From positions 1 through 64,000 of the forward strand of contig CAXBIQ010000004.1 of the NCBI GenBank assembly GCA_963975935.1: DNA of 64,000 nt, read 5' to 3'. The notes under the pieces are model-generated. The model was not told the origin of the DNA and made no database searches. It saw nothing but the letters and a program-made list of their open reading frames with translations. Shown here one piece after another: positions 7,389 through 15,615 of this stretch; the first letter of the stretch is position 1, and each line of letters starts with the position of its first letter. The stretch comes from Planktosalinus sp963975935 (GTDB lineage: Bacteria > Bacteroidota > Bacteroidia > Flavobacteriales > Flavobacteriaceae). Position numbers and translations under genes: made by a program.

Positions 7389-8219
7389 ATGAGTAAACAA
7401 GATAACTTAATTGGAAAACACCCAACGAAACCAAACTCTTTTGGTAATTGGTTATATTCTAATGACTATCCACATACTGCAACTAAGTGTCATCGAGAAT
7501 TAACAGAACAAGCAAAATATAGTCGAAATGATTTATTAGAACAGCTTTCTAATGACATTATTAAACATCATTATCCTGATGAAAGAATAGATAGACTTGT
7601 AAAAAATTACGCAAAGCTTGGCTTTACAGAATATTCAAATTACTTAAAGAGAACCTTAAAAACACCTACAAACCTAACTACAAAAAAGGGGAATTTAACA
7701 GAAATTATTTTATGTGAATATGTTTGTAGTTCAACAAAAAAAAAACTAACTCATATCTATCGATTTAGATATAATCCAAATGTAGAGCAATCTATGAAAG
7801 GAGATGATGTATTATTAATTGATGACTCTGAAGATATAAAAGTTTTCTTAGGTGAGGCGAAATTTAGAGGAATACCAACCAAACAAGCGGTGAATATGGT
7901 TTCGGAATCCTTAACTAAGGATAAACATCCGTTATCTTATACTCTATTAACAGACATTTTATTAAAGGATCCAGAAACTGAGGAATTAGGTGAAAGATTA
8001 GACGATTTTGTTAGAGAGGCTATAAAAAGTAACGAAGACGTTACGTATGTTGGTTTATTATTTAGTGACACTAGAACTTCTGCTAAAGTCGAAAAACATT
8101 TAGATAATGATAATCCAAACTTAGTATTTATTTCATTAGGAATTGAAAATCCGGAAACTTTGATAGAAGAAGCTTTTGATTTAGCAGAAAAAAAACTTTT
8201 AACTCCTAATAGCTTATGA
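7389..8219 (+). CDS. hamA: Hachiman anti-phage protein HamA (DUF1837)
   Basis: A 276-residue protein matching DUF1837, the nuclease subunit of Hachiman. Hallmarks are GNLTEIILCEY (about 101-111), NVEQSMKGDDVLLI (about 131-144) and VFLGEAKFRG (about 152-161). Together they give a PD-(D/E)xK-like constellation: Glu105, Asp140, Glu156-x-Lys158. In characterised systems HamA is held inactive by HamB and degrades DNA once released. The stop codon overlaps the hamB start (ATGA), so the two are translationally coupled. Base composition is markedly AT-rich relative to rmuC and the genes before 5 kb, consistent with horizontal transfer. Confidence 0.9.
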   Translation: MSKQDNLIGKHPTKPNSFGNWLYSNDYPHTATKCHRELTEQAKYSRNDLLEQLSNDIIKHHYPDERIDRLVKNYAKLGFTEYSNYLKRTLKTPTNLTTKKGNLTEIILCEYVCSSTKKKLTHIYRFRYNPNVEQSMKGDDVLLIDDSEDIKVFLGEAKFRGIPTKQAVNMVSESLTKDKHPLSYTLLTDILLKDPETEELGERLDDFVREAIKSNEDVTYVGLLFSDTRTSAKVEKHLDNDNPNLVFISLGIENPETLIEEAFDLAEKKLLTPNSL

Positions 8220-11200
8220 GTATAAAAGGCACTTTTGAAAAAATTGAGAATTACAATTCCGATAAATATTTACAAAATCAAATTGCTCAACTTAATGCTA
8301 GATATATTCTTTTTAACACTAATGAAGACAAAGAGAATTTCCCAAACTATAAATTAAAGGATGAGAATTTAACATTATTGGGTTTTCAGTATTTAAACCT
8401 TGGATGCCGACTTGCTGAAAGTGATTTAATTGAAGAAGCATCAAGCACACTTGAAAAAGGTGCTGGAATATTAGAATACATATATGGTTCTTCTAACAAC
8501 GAAATTAATAATAGAAGTTATTATGTATTAATTTCGTCACTTGCTTATTATTCTGGATTTCAATATTCTAAATCATTTATTTTAATTCAAAAAGCCGAAG
8601 GCGATACACTAATTTCCAGTTTGATTTCATTTTTTCTAAAAAGAGACTTCACTAGATTACAAAACCTAATAAGCGAAATCATAGTCATAAAAGACTATGC
8701 TTCTGTGACTCAAAGCAAAAAAGTAAATAGAATCAATTTACCTATTCGTATTTATGAATTAGTTATTGCAAAGTCATTAGGTAAACTTGTTGGGTATTTA
8801 AATTTTGGAACACAGAGTTTATTAAGAGAAGCTAAAGAAGATTTACGCTTACTAAAAGACATAGCCGAAGCACGTAAGGAGCCAGATATGTGGTGGGTTA
8901 TTAGATTATTATTACTAATTATTGATGGAGTTGAAAAAGCATCATTTTGGAATGTTATAGGAGGATATTATAGTGATTTCCCATTGCTTGCTCAAAAATA
9001 CATTTACTCTCATGTATTTTCAAGATATACAAAGATTCATGAATTTTTTTCTACCCAACGAAAAGCATTAGAACAAGTTATTAATAAAGATGATGGGCTT
9101 ATTGTTAGTATGCCAACAAGTAGCGGTAAAACTAGAATTGCAGAAGTTGGAATACTGGATTGTAAAATTAAATATCCCGATTCTAAAATTCTTTTTATTG
9201 CGCCATATAGGTCACTAGCTTTTGAAATAGAAAATGATTTAGAAAGAATTTTTACATCAACAGGAATAATGGTTTCTCAATTATATGGAGGGAGTTTATT
9301 TAATAAACTCGATGAAAAAATAATTGAAGAAACAGATGTTATTATTGCTACTCAAGAAAAAACAAAAGCATTATTAAGAAGTGATTCTGAAATAAAAAAA
9401 TCTATAAAGTTAATAATTTTAGATGAAGGTCATTTGCTTGGTGATAATGATAGGTATATTAGAAGCGAACTTCTAATAGAAGAATTAAAATATAATATTG
9501 AAAAAAATGAAGGCAAATTCATTTTATTATCTGCGGTATTACCAAATCCAGAGGAGCTATCTAATTGGTTAACTTTCTCAAGTGAGAATGTATATAAAAG
9601 CAACTGGAGACCATCCGAGGAACGATTAGGTGTTTTAGAGTGGACAGGAAAAAGAGTTAATTTGAACTGGCAAAGTGCTGATGATGAAAGAGATTCTTTT
9701 AATAGGAATTTTGTTGTTTCTGAAAAACTATCAAGGCAAAAACGCCAGAGAAAGGACAGATTTTTCCCTAGTGATAAAAATGAAGCAATTGCTATGACAG
9801 CTCATAAGTTATTTACTTTTGGTCCCGTTTTAGTTTTTGTAGGAGTTAAAAAGTCATGCTTTACGATAGCGAGAGCATACCTCAAGGTACTTGGAGATGA
9901 TGCAAAAGACTTTATATGGAAAAGCCAAAATAATTGGAAAGCATTTGAATTATCTTGTATTGAATTTGATGGAGAACATTCCCACTGGTTAATGTATGCA
10001 AAAAAAGGAATTATTTGCCATAATGCTGATTTACCAGAAAATACAAGAATAGCTTTAGAAAGGTTAATGCGTACTGAAAAACCATATATCATAATTGCTA
10101 CATCTACACTTGGTCAAGGTGTAAACCTAGGAGTTTCATCAGTTATATTTTCTACATTATTTCAACCTCATGGTACAAAGCAAATTCCAATTGAGCATGG
10201 AGATTTTTGGAATATTGCAGGAAGAGCTGGTAGAGCTTTTGTTGACCATGAAGGTAAAATATTAATTTCTCTTGACAAAACAAGAAGTTCTTGGCAAGTT
10301 AGAAGAGACACAAGATTAATTGATGGTTATTTTAATAAATCAAATATTAATCGTGTACAAAGTGGTTTGTTGGCAACTATAAAATATTTAAAAATTGTTT
10401 CAACTCGACTTTCAGGTTTAGATTTTAATCAATTTTTACAACTTATATCTGAAAACTCATTTGATTCAGTTACTGATGAAGTTGAAGATTTTCTTGTTGA
10501 AAGATTAGACTTAATAGATGACACTTTGCTTACACTTCACAAATATTTAGGAAGCGAAGATTCATTAGATGTGACCTGGGTTGAAGATTACTTAAGAAAG
10601 TCTTTGGCCTATCTCCAGATTTCAAAGGATGATGAGGAAATAACTAAAAAGGAGTTTATTAAAATTATTAAACATAGGGTAAAGGGAATAGTTAAATCGG
10701 TTGGAGAAGATAAGGTTAATTGGCAAAAACATATTGGCTCAGGAATTCCCTTACAAAGCGATTTAAAAATAGAAGATAAACTCAATGAAATTATTGAATT
10801 GATTTCAGTTTTTATTGACTCAGATGATTATTCTATTAATAACAAAATAATTCTGTTGACCAAAATTGAAGATCTTATCAATCACGTTCCTGTATTACGT
10901 GAAGCTTACCTTGAAAATGATGATTTGCATTTGATTAGAACACATTGGATAGGGGGAGATTCAATGACAGAAATTAATAGAATAGAAGGTGCTTCAAGAA
11001 TAATAAAAGAGCATTTTTCTTTTAAACTTCCATGGGTTCTTAATGGAATTGCAAGAAAATTAGACGACAAAGGTCATGAAGTAGCCTCAGAAATTCTACA
11101 AGAATTATCTATTTTGGTTGAAACTGGATTACCAAATTTAACAGCAGTTAAAATCTATCAAGCAGGAATTAGGTCTCGTTCAGCATCTATAGAAATTGCT

Positions 11201-11629
11201 GCATTATTTACTGATGACTCTTGGCAATTAAGTATTAATTTTTATAAGAATAAAATATTACGAAATGCTGAAAAAATTAAATCAAAGGTTTCTGAAAATA
11301 CTATTAAATGGATAGATTTATTTCATACTTACAATTTAAAACATACAAGAACAATTAATAAAATTGAACCATTTGCCATTAATAGCATAGACGATTGGGA
11401 TGGGCAATTAATTCCTAAAAACATAAATGGAAAAGGATATCTTATTAGTACAGATTTCAGTATAATTTATCCCATAGACAATATAAAAGACAGAGATTTT
11501 TCTGAGGTTTTAAATATTGATGGAATATCTTTTTATAAACACCCAGAAAATAAAGTTTGGATGTTAGATAATAAAAACCCGAATTTTGAAATTCAAAATC
11601 CAGAAGGATTTTTCTTTGGAATTACATAA
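8216..11629 (+). CDS. hamB: Hachiman helicase HamB
   Basis: A 1137-residue superfamily 2 helicase. The first 270 residues are helical without a known motif. The helicase core has a Q-like FSTQRKALEQV (about 278), Walker A MPTSSGKT (about 299-306), LDEGHLL (DEGH box, about 402-408), SAVLPN (motif III), STLGQGVN (motif V) and NIAGRAGRA (motif VI). A long helical C-terminal region follows. HamB is thought to sense abnormal DNA ends and release HamA. The length and the 4-base overlap with hamA fit the family. No further gene of the island follows; rmuC starts 134 bases downstream with a different base composition. Confidence 0.9.
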   Translation: MSIKGTFEKIENYNSDKYLQNQIAQLNARYILFNTNEDKENFPNYKLKDENLTLLGFQYLNLGCRLAESDLIEEASSTLEKGAGILEYIYGSSNNEINNRSYYVLISSLAYYSGFQYSKSFILIQKAEGDTLISSLISFFLKRDFTRLQNLISEIIVIKDYASVTQSKKVNRINLPIRIYELVIAKSLGKLVGYLNFGTQSLLREAKEDLRLLKDIAEARKEPDMWWVIRLLLLIIDGVEKASFWNVIGGYYSDFPLLAQKYIYSHVFSRYTKIHEFFSTQRKALEQVINKDDGLIVSMPTSSGKTRIAEVGILDCKIKYPDSKILFIAPYRSLAFEIENDLERIFTSTGIMVSQLYGGSLFNKLDEKIIEETDVIIATQEKTKALLRSDSEIKKSIKLIILDEGHLLGDNDRYIRSELLIEELKYNIEKNEGKFILLSAVLPNPEELSNWLTFSSENVYKSNWRPSEERLGVLEWTGKRVNLNWQSADDERDSFNRNFVVSEKLSRQKRQRKDRFFPSDKNEAIAMTAHKLFTFGPVLVFVGVKKSCFTIARAYLKVLGDDAKDFIWKSQNNWKAFELSCIEFDGEHSHWLMYAKKGIICHNADLPENTRIALERLMRTEKPYIIIATSTLGQGVNLGVSSVIFSTLFQPHGTKQIPIEHGDFWNIAGRAGRAFVDHEGKILISLDKTRSSWQVRRDTRLIDGYFNKSNINRVQSGLLATIKYLKIVSTRLSGLDFNQFLQLISENSFDSVTDEVEDFLVERLDLIDDTLLTLHKYLGSEDSLDVTWVEDYLRKSLAYLQISKDDEEITKKEFIKIIKHRVKGIVKSVGEDKVNWQKHIGSGIPLQSDLKIEDKLNEIIELISVFIDSDDYSINNKIILLTKIEDLINHVPVLREAYLENDDLHLIRTHWIGGDSMTEINRIEGASRIIKEHFSFKLPWVLNGIARKLDDKGHEVASEILQELSILVETGLPNLTAVKIYQAGIRSRSASIEIAALFTDDSWQLSINFYKNKILRNAEKIKSKVSENTIKWIDLFHTYNLKHTRTINKIEPFAINSIDDWDGQLIPKNINGKGYLISTDFSIIYPIDNIKDRDFSEVLNIDGISFYKHPENKVWMLDNKNPNFEIQNPEGFFFGIT

Positions 11630-11738
11630 AAATTAAAGTAAAAAACCCACCTAATCGAGTGGATGGTTCCACCATAATATTACGCCAAAAAAAAGATAAC
11701 CTTTCCCAAAATCTATTTCTTTAGTAGTACAAAATAAA

Positions 11739-11746
11739 TATCTTTA
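11739..11746 (+). promoter_or_regulatory. Possible -7 box of rmuC
   Basis: TATCTTTA lies 18 bases before the rmuC ATG, with a TTTC about 20 bases further upstream. It is one base off the TAnnTTTG consensus, so the call is moderate. Confidence 0.4.
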
Positions 11747-11763
11747 CAAAAACAACAGTAACA

Positions 11764-13107
11764 ATGACCGGTACCCTTACCATCCTCCTTCTCAGCATCC
11801 TCTTTCTCGCCATTGGCATCGCCCTGGGGGTTTTTATCAGCAACCTCAAACAAAAAGCGGGGGTGTCCTCGCTGGAAGAACGGCTGCGTTCGCAAGCAGA
11901 GAATGAAAGCAAACTTCAGGGACGCATCAACGAACTGGAGCAAGACCGGGAGGGCATCCGGTCAGAAAAAGACCAACTCGCCCTGGAGCTCACCCGCCGC
12001 AATGCCGATTTTGACAACCTCAAACAACGCAACGACGAGCAAAAAGCCGAAGTCGAAAAACTGCAGGAACGCTTTCAAAAGGAATTTGAAAACCTCGCCA
12101 ACAAAATACTGGATGAAAAGTCCACCAAGTTCACCACCCAGAACAAAGAAAACATTGATGCCATCTTAAAGCCACTACAGGAAAAAATACAGCATTTTGA
12201 AAAACGGGTGGAGGAAACCAATAAGGAAGATATCAACCGCACGGCAGACCTGCGTCAGCAGATCATTGGGTTAAAGGAGCTCAACGAGCAGATGAGCAAA
12301 GAAACCACCAACCTCACCAAAGCCCTAAAAGGCGACACTAAAATGCAGGGTAACTGGGGCGAACTCGTCCTGGAGCGTGTCCTGGAACGCAGCGGGCTCA
12401 AAAAAGACAGTGAGTATTTTGTACAACAAAGCTTCACTACCGAAGAAGGACGGCGCGTGATGCCTGATGTGATTATTCATCTACCGGGCGACAAAAAACT
12501 GGTGGTGGATTCCAAGGTTTCGTTGGTGGCTTATGAGCGCTATATCAATGAACCGGAAGAAACCGAAAGACCCCAGCATTTAAAAAACCACCTGCTTTCC
12601 GTCAGGAAACGGGTAAGCGAACTGGGCGAAAAAAACTACCATCAGATCTATGAAATGGAAAGCCCTGATTTTGTGTTGCTGTTTATCCCCATCGAGTCTG
12701 CTTTTGCGATTGCTTCTATGGAATACCCGGCTTTGTACAGTGATGCCTTTGAAAAGAACATCATCATCGTGACCCCCACGACCCTGCTGGCGGTGTTGAA
12801 AACCATCGACAGTATGTGGCAGAATGAAAAGCAGAAAGAAAACGCCATCGAGATTGCCACGCAGGCGGGACGTTTATATGACTCTTTTGTAAACTTGACC
12901 GATGAACTCATCAAAGTGGGCAACCAGATTGGCACCGTGCAAAAGTCCTATGAAAACGCCATGGTCAAACTCACCGGAAAAGGCAACCTCATCAAACGGG
13001 TGGAGAACCTGAAAAAACTGGGCGCCAAAGCCAGCAAGCAGCAGAATGAGAAGTTGTTGAAAAGGGCTTCTGAAGACGAGGATGAAGAAATGGTATCCTT
13101 AGAGTAA
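11764..13107 (+). CDS. rmuC: DNA recombination protein RmuC
   Basis: A 447-residue protein with an N-terminal transmembrane helix (about residues 5-25), a long coiled coil (about 30-150) and the RmuC nuclease-like domain. The latter is seen in KMQGNWGELVLERVLERSG, VMPDVIIHLPGDKKLVVDSK and ENAIEIATQAGRLYDSF. RmuC limits inversions and other rearrangements at short repeats and has a PD-(D/E)xK-type fold. Length matches the family. It is probably a core gene forming the right border of the defence island. Its stop codon is inside the stem of the shared terminator with acs. Confidence 0.93.
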   Translation: MTGTLTILLLSILFLAIGIALGVFISNLKQKAGVSSLEERLRSQAENESKLQGRINELEQDREGIRSEKDQLALELTRRNADFDNLKQRNDEQKAEVEKLQERFQKEFENLANKILDEKSTKFTTQNKENIDAILKPLQEKIQHFEKRVEETNKEDINRTADLRQQIIGLKELNEQMSKETTNLTKALKGDTKMQGNWGELVLERVLERSGLKKDSEYFVQQSFTTEEGRRVMPDVIIHLPGDKKLVVDSKVSLVAYERYINEPEETERPQHLKNHLLSVRKRVSELGEKNYHQIYEMESPDFVLLFIPIESAFAIASMEYPALYSDAFEKNIIIVTPTTLLAVLKTIDSMWQNEKQKENAIEIATQAGRLYDSFVNLTDELIKVGNQIGTVQKSYENAMVKLTGKGNLIKRVENLKKLGAKASKQQNEKLLKRASEDEDEEMVSLE

Positions 13108-13138
13108 CCCTCTCAGGGTTCAAAACCCTGAGAGGGTT
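13106..13138. terminator. Bidirectional terminator between rmuC and acs
   Basis: A perfect 15-bp inverted repeat (13106-13120 and 13124-13138) with a 3-base loop. It starts within the rmuC stop codon and ends 7 bases from the acs stop codon, so it serves two convergent genes. Confidence 0.85.
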
Positions 13139-13144
13139 GATATC

Positions 13145-15052
13145 CTACATTCGATTCACTTTTATTTCCTCCACCACTTCAGGATTCAGCAAGGTGGAAA
13201 TATCGCCAAAGTTCGAGAAATCACCTTCCGCTATCTTTCGTAAGATGCGCCGCATAATCTTCCCGGAGCGGGTTTTGGGCAAGCCGGGAACAAACTGAAT
13301 TTTATCGAGTTTGGCGATGGGCCCAATCTGGTCGGTAATCAGGTCGTTGATTTCTTTGCGCAGGTTGTTTTGATCCCTTCCGGCACCGGTTTCTTTTAAG
13401 ATGACAAACCCGTACAAGGCATTGCCTTTAATATCGTGCGGAAAACCAACGATAGCGCTTTCGGCAACCGCGGGATGCTCGTTGATGGCATCTTCAATGG
13501 GTGCCGTGCCCAGGTTGTGTCCCGAAACGATGACCACGTCATCCATACGCCCCGTGATGCGGTAGTAGCCCACCTCATCGCGCAAGGCTCCGTCACCCGT
13601 GAAGTACTTTCCGGGAAAGGCTGAAAAATAAGTTTGCCTGAAGCGCTCGTGGTCACCCCAGATGGTGCGTGCCATGCCCGGCCAGGGAAACTTCATGCAC
13701 AAACTCCCCACCACCTGATTGTCTTCAATCTCATTGCGCAATTCGTCCATCAGCACCGGTTGTACCCCGGTCAATGGTAAAGATGCATAAGTAGGTTTTG
13801 TAGGTGTAACAAACGGTAAAGGCGAAATAAGGATTCCTCCGGTTTCTGTCTGCCACCAGGTATCCACCAGCGGGCAGCGCTTTTTACCCACGTGATCATT
13901 ATACCAGTGCCAGGCCTCTTCGTTAATGGGCTCACCCACAGAACCGATGACCTTCAAAGAGGATAAATCATATTTTTCCACATAGTCCAGGTTTTCTTTC
14001 GCCAAAGCGCGTATCGCCGTGGGGGCTGTATAAAACTGAGTGATTTTATGCTTTTCCACGATTTCCCAAAAACGGCCATGGTCAGGATAAGAAGGTACGC
14101 CTTCAAACATCACGGTGGTTGCCCCGTTTAAGAGCGGACCATAAACGATATACGAATGCCCGGTAATCCAGCCGATATCGGCCGTACACCAATAGACATC
14201 GTTTTCTTCATAGCGAAAGACGTTTTTAAACGTATAGGCCGCATACACCATATAGCCGGCGGTGGTGTGCAGCATGCCTTTGGGTTTCCCGGTGGAGCCG
14301 GAAGTGTAGAGGATAAACAACGGGTCTTCGGCTTTCATGATTTCGGCCACGTGGTTGACTGAGGCTTTGTCCAGCAAGGGTTGCAGCCAATGGTCGCGGC
14401 CTTCTTTCATGGTGATTTCGGTTTTCGTGCGCTTGACCACCAGCACGCTTTTTACATCGGGGCAGTTTTTTAAGGCTTCATCCACGATGCCTTTGAGGTC
14501 GATGGTTTTGTTTCCGCGAAAGCCACCGTCTGCAGTGATCACGATGCTACAATCTGAATCGTTGATACGGGTTTCCAAAGCTTTCGCTGAAAAGCCTGCA
14601 AACACAACTGAATGCACGGCACCAATGCGGGCACACGCCAAAACGGAAACAGCCAGCTCTGGAATCATGGGTAAATAAATGCAAACCCTGTCCCCTTTTT
14701 GGATGCCTTGCTCCTGCAGGACATTGGCCATTTTGGCAACGCGTTCATACAATTGGGTATAGGTAATATATTGTGCTTCCTCTTTGGGGTTGTTGGGTTC
14801 AAAGAGGATGGCGGTTTTATCGCCACGCTTGGCCAAATGGCGGTCGATGCAGTTTTTGGTGATGTTGAGTTTGGCCCCGTCAAACCAAGTAAACTCGGCT
14901 TCCTGCATATCATACTCCAGCACATTATCCCACTTGCGGTACCAGGTGAAGTTTTCATCGGCTATTTTGTCCCAGAATCCTTTGGGGTCTTTAACCGATT
15001 TTTTATAGGCTTTGAAGTAATGCTCGAGGTTTTTGATGGTGTAGTAACTCAT
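13145..15052 (-). CDS. acs: Acetyl-CoA synthetase
   Basis: A 635-residue AMP-forming acetate-CoA ligase that activates acetate to acetyl-CoA through acetyl-AMP. Seen motifs: the P-loop-like LYTSGSTGKPKGM (about residue 250), WWQTETGGI, GDGALRDEVGYYRITGRMDD, and KTRSGKIMRRIL, whose Lys598 is the conserved catalytic lysine acetylated in other bacteria. The start follows the normal MSYYTIKNLEHYF opening. It lies near the acetate symporter and DUF4212 genes, separated by a small + strand gene and an acs-like fragment. The three probably form a functional acetate uptake and activation module. Confidence 0.97.
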   Translation of the reverse strand: MSYYTIKNLEHYFKAYKKSVKDPKGFWDKIADENFTWYRKWDNVLEYDMQEAEFTWFDGAKLNITKNCIDRHLAKRGDKTAILFEPNNPKEEAQYITYTQLYERVAKMANVLQEQGIQKGDRVCIYLPMIPELAVSVLACARIGAVHSVVFAGFSAKALETRINDSDCSIVITADGGFRGNKTIDLKGIVDEALKNCPDVKSVLVVKRTKTEITMKEGRDHWLQPLLDKASVNHVAEIMKAEDPLFILYTSGSTGKPKGMLHTTAGYMVYAAYTFKNVFRYEENDVYWCTADIGWITGHSYIVYGPLLNGATTVMFEGVPSYPDHGRFWEIVEKHKITQFYTAPTAIRALAKENLDYVEKYDLSSLKVIGSVGEPINEEAWHWYNDHVGKKRCPLVDTWWQTETGGILISPLPFVTPTKPTYASLPLTGVQPVLMDELRNEIEDNQVVGSLCMKFPWPGMARTIWGDHERFRQTYFSAFPGKYFTGDGALRDEVGYYRITGRMDDVVIVSGHNLGTAPIEDAINEHPAVAESAIVGFPHDIKGNALYGFVILKETGAGRDQNNLRKEINDLITDQIGPIAKLDKIQFVPGLPKTRSGKIMRRILRKIAEGDFSNFGDISTLLNPEVVEEIKVNRM

Positions 15053-15204
15053 AGAAATAAATTTTTCGTTTTAAAGTTACTAATTATTCTATCAATCTTA
15101 CACTTCCAAACTTCTTAGTGATTAATTAAATTTTTTAAGAATATTTTAAAATTTATGCTTTGTATTTATTTTTATTCTTTGCTAGTTTTAACCTGAAAAA
15201 GAGT

Positions 15205-15393
15205 ATGCCGTATTTAAACTTTTATAAAATGTATTACTTTTTAGGAACACTTTTAATTTTACTTTCATTATTCCTACTTATTTGGGCTATTGTTGATATT
15301 ATTAAAAATAATGAAAATAAAAGCCAAATTTTATTATTGCTTTTAACTCCAATAATAGGACCTCTTATCTATTTTCAAAATAAAAAAAGGTAG
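15205..15393 (+). CDS. Small PLDc_N-like membrane protein
   Basis: A 62-residue protein with two hydrophobic segments separated by a short charged loop. The pattern LIWAIVDIIKNN, then LLLLLTPIIGPLIYF and a basic tail, is that of the PLDc_N domain found at the N-terminus of cardiolipin synthases and as short free-standing proteins. ATG at 15205 is preferred; 15229 is also possible. The gene sits opposite to and between acs and the acs fragment, in AT-rich sequence, and was perhaps inserted when the duplicate acs was lost. Confidence 0.65.
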   Translation: MPYLNFYKMYYFLGTLLILLSLFLLIWAIVDIIKNNENKSQILLLLLTPIIGPLIYFQNKKR

Positions 15394-15435
15394 ATAGAAT
15401 TAATACACACAGAAAACTTTTATCTTAAAAAAAAG

Positions 15436-15469
15436 TACCCTTTCAGTTATTTACATGACTGGAAGGGTA
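15436..15469 (-). terminator. Terminator of the symporter operon
   Basis: TACCCTTTCAGT (15436-15447) pairs with ACTGGAAGGGTA (15458-15469), with one G-T pair. On the minus strand the stem is followed by a run of eight T with one earlier interruption. It lies just after the acs-like fragment. Confidence 0.8.
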
Positions 15470-15475
15470 AATTAT

Positions 15476-15589
15476 TTACTCAAAATATACCTTTCTTCTT
15501 GTTATAAAAAAGAGAATGTGGGCATCCTTGACCGATTTTTTATAGGCTTTAAAGTAATGCTCAAGATCTTTTATTTTATAAAAACTCAT
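15476..15589 (-). pseudogene. Truncated acs-like 5' fragment
   Basis: A 37-codon reading frame. Its first 22 codons are clearly related to the start of acs: MSFYKIKDLEHYFKAYKKSV against MSYYTIKNLEHYFKAYKKSV in the intact gene, followed by KD in both. The similarity then stops and an unrelated tail leads to a stop. That tail, ITRRKVYFE, resembles the CarB C-terminus (YSRRKMYLSK), so the fragment may be a fusion of two gene ends left by a deletion; this second part is speculative. It lies 26 bases after the symporter stop and before that operon's terminator. An ancestral symporter-acs operon with a deleted second acs copy would explain it. Confidence 0.75.
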
Positions 15590-15615
15590 ATGCTTCGATT
15601 TTAAATAGTGTACCC

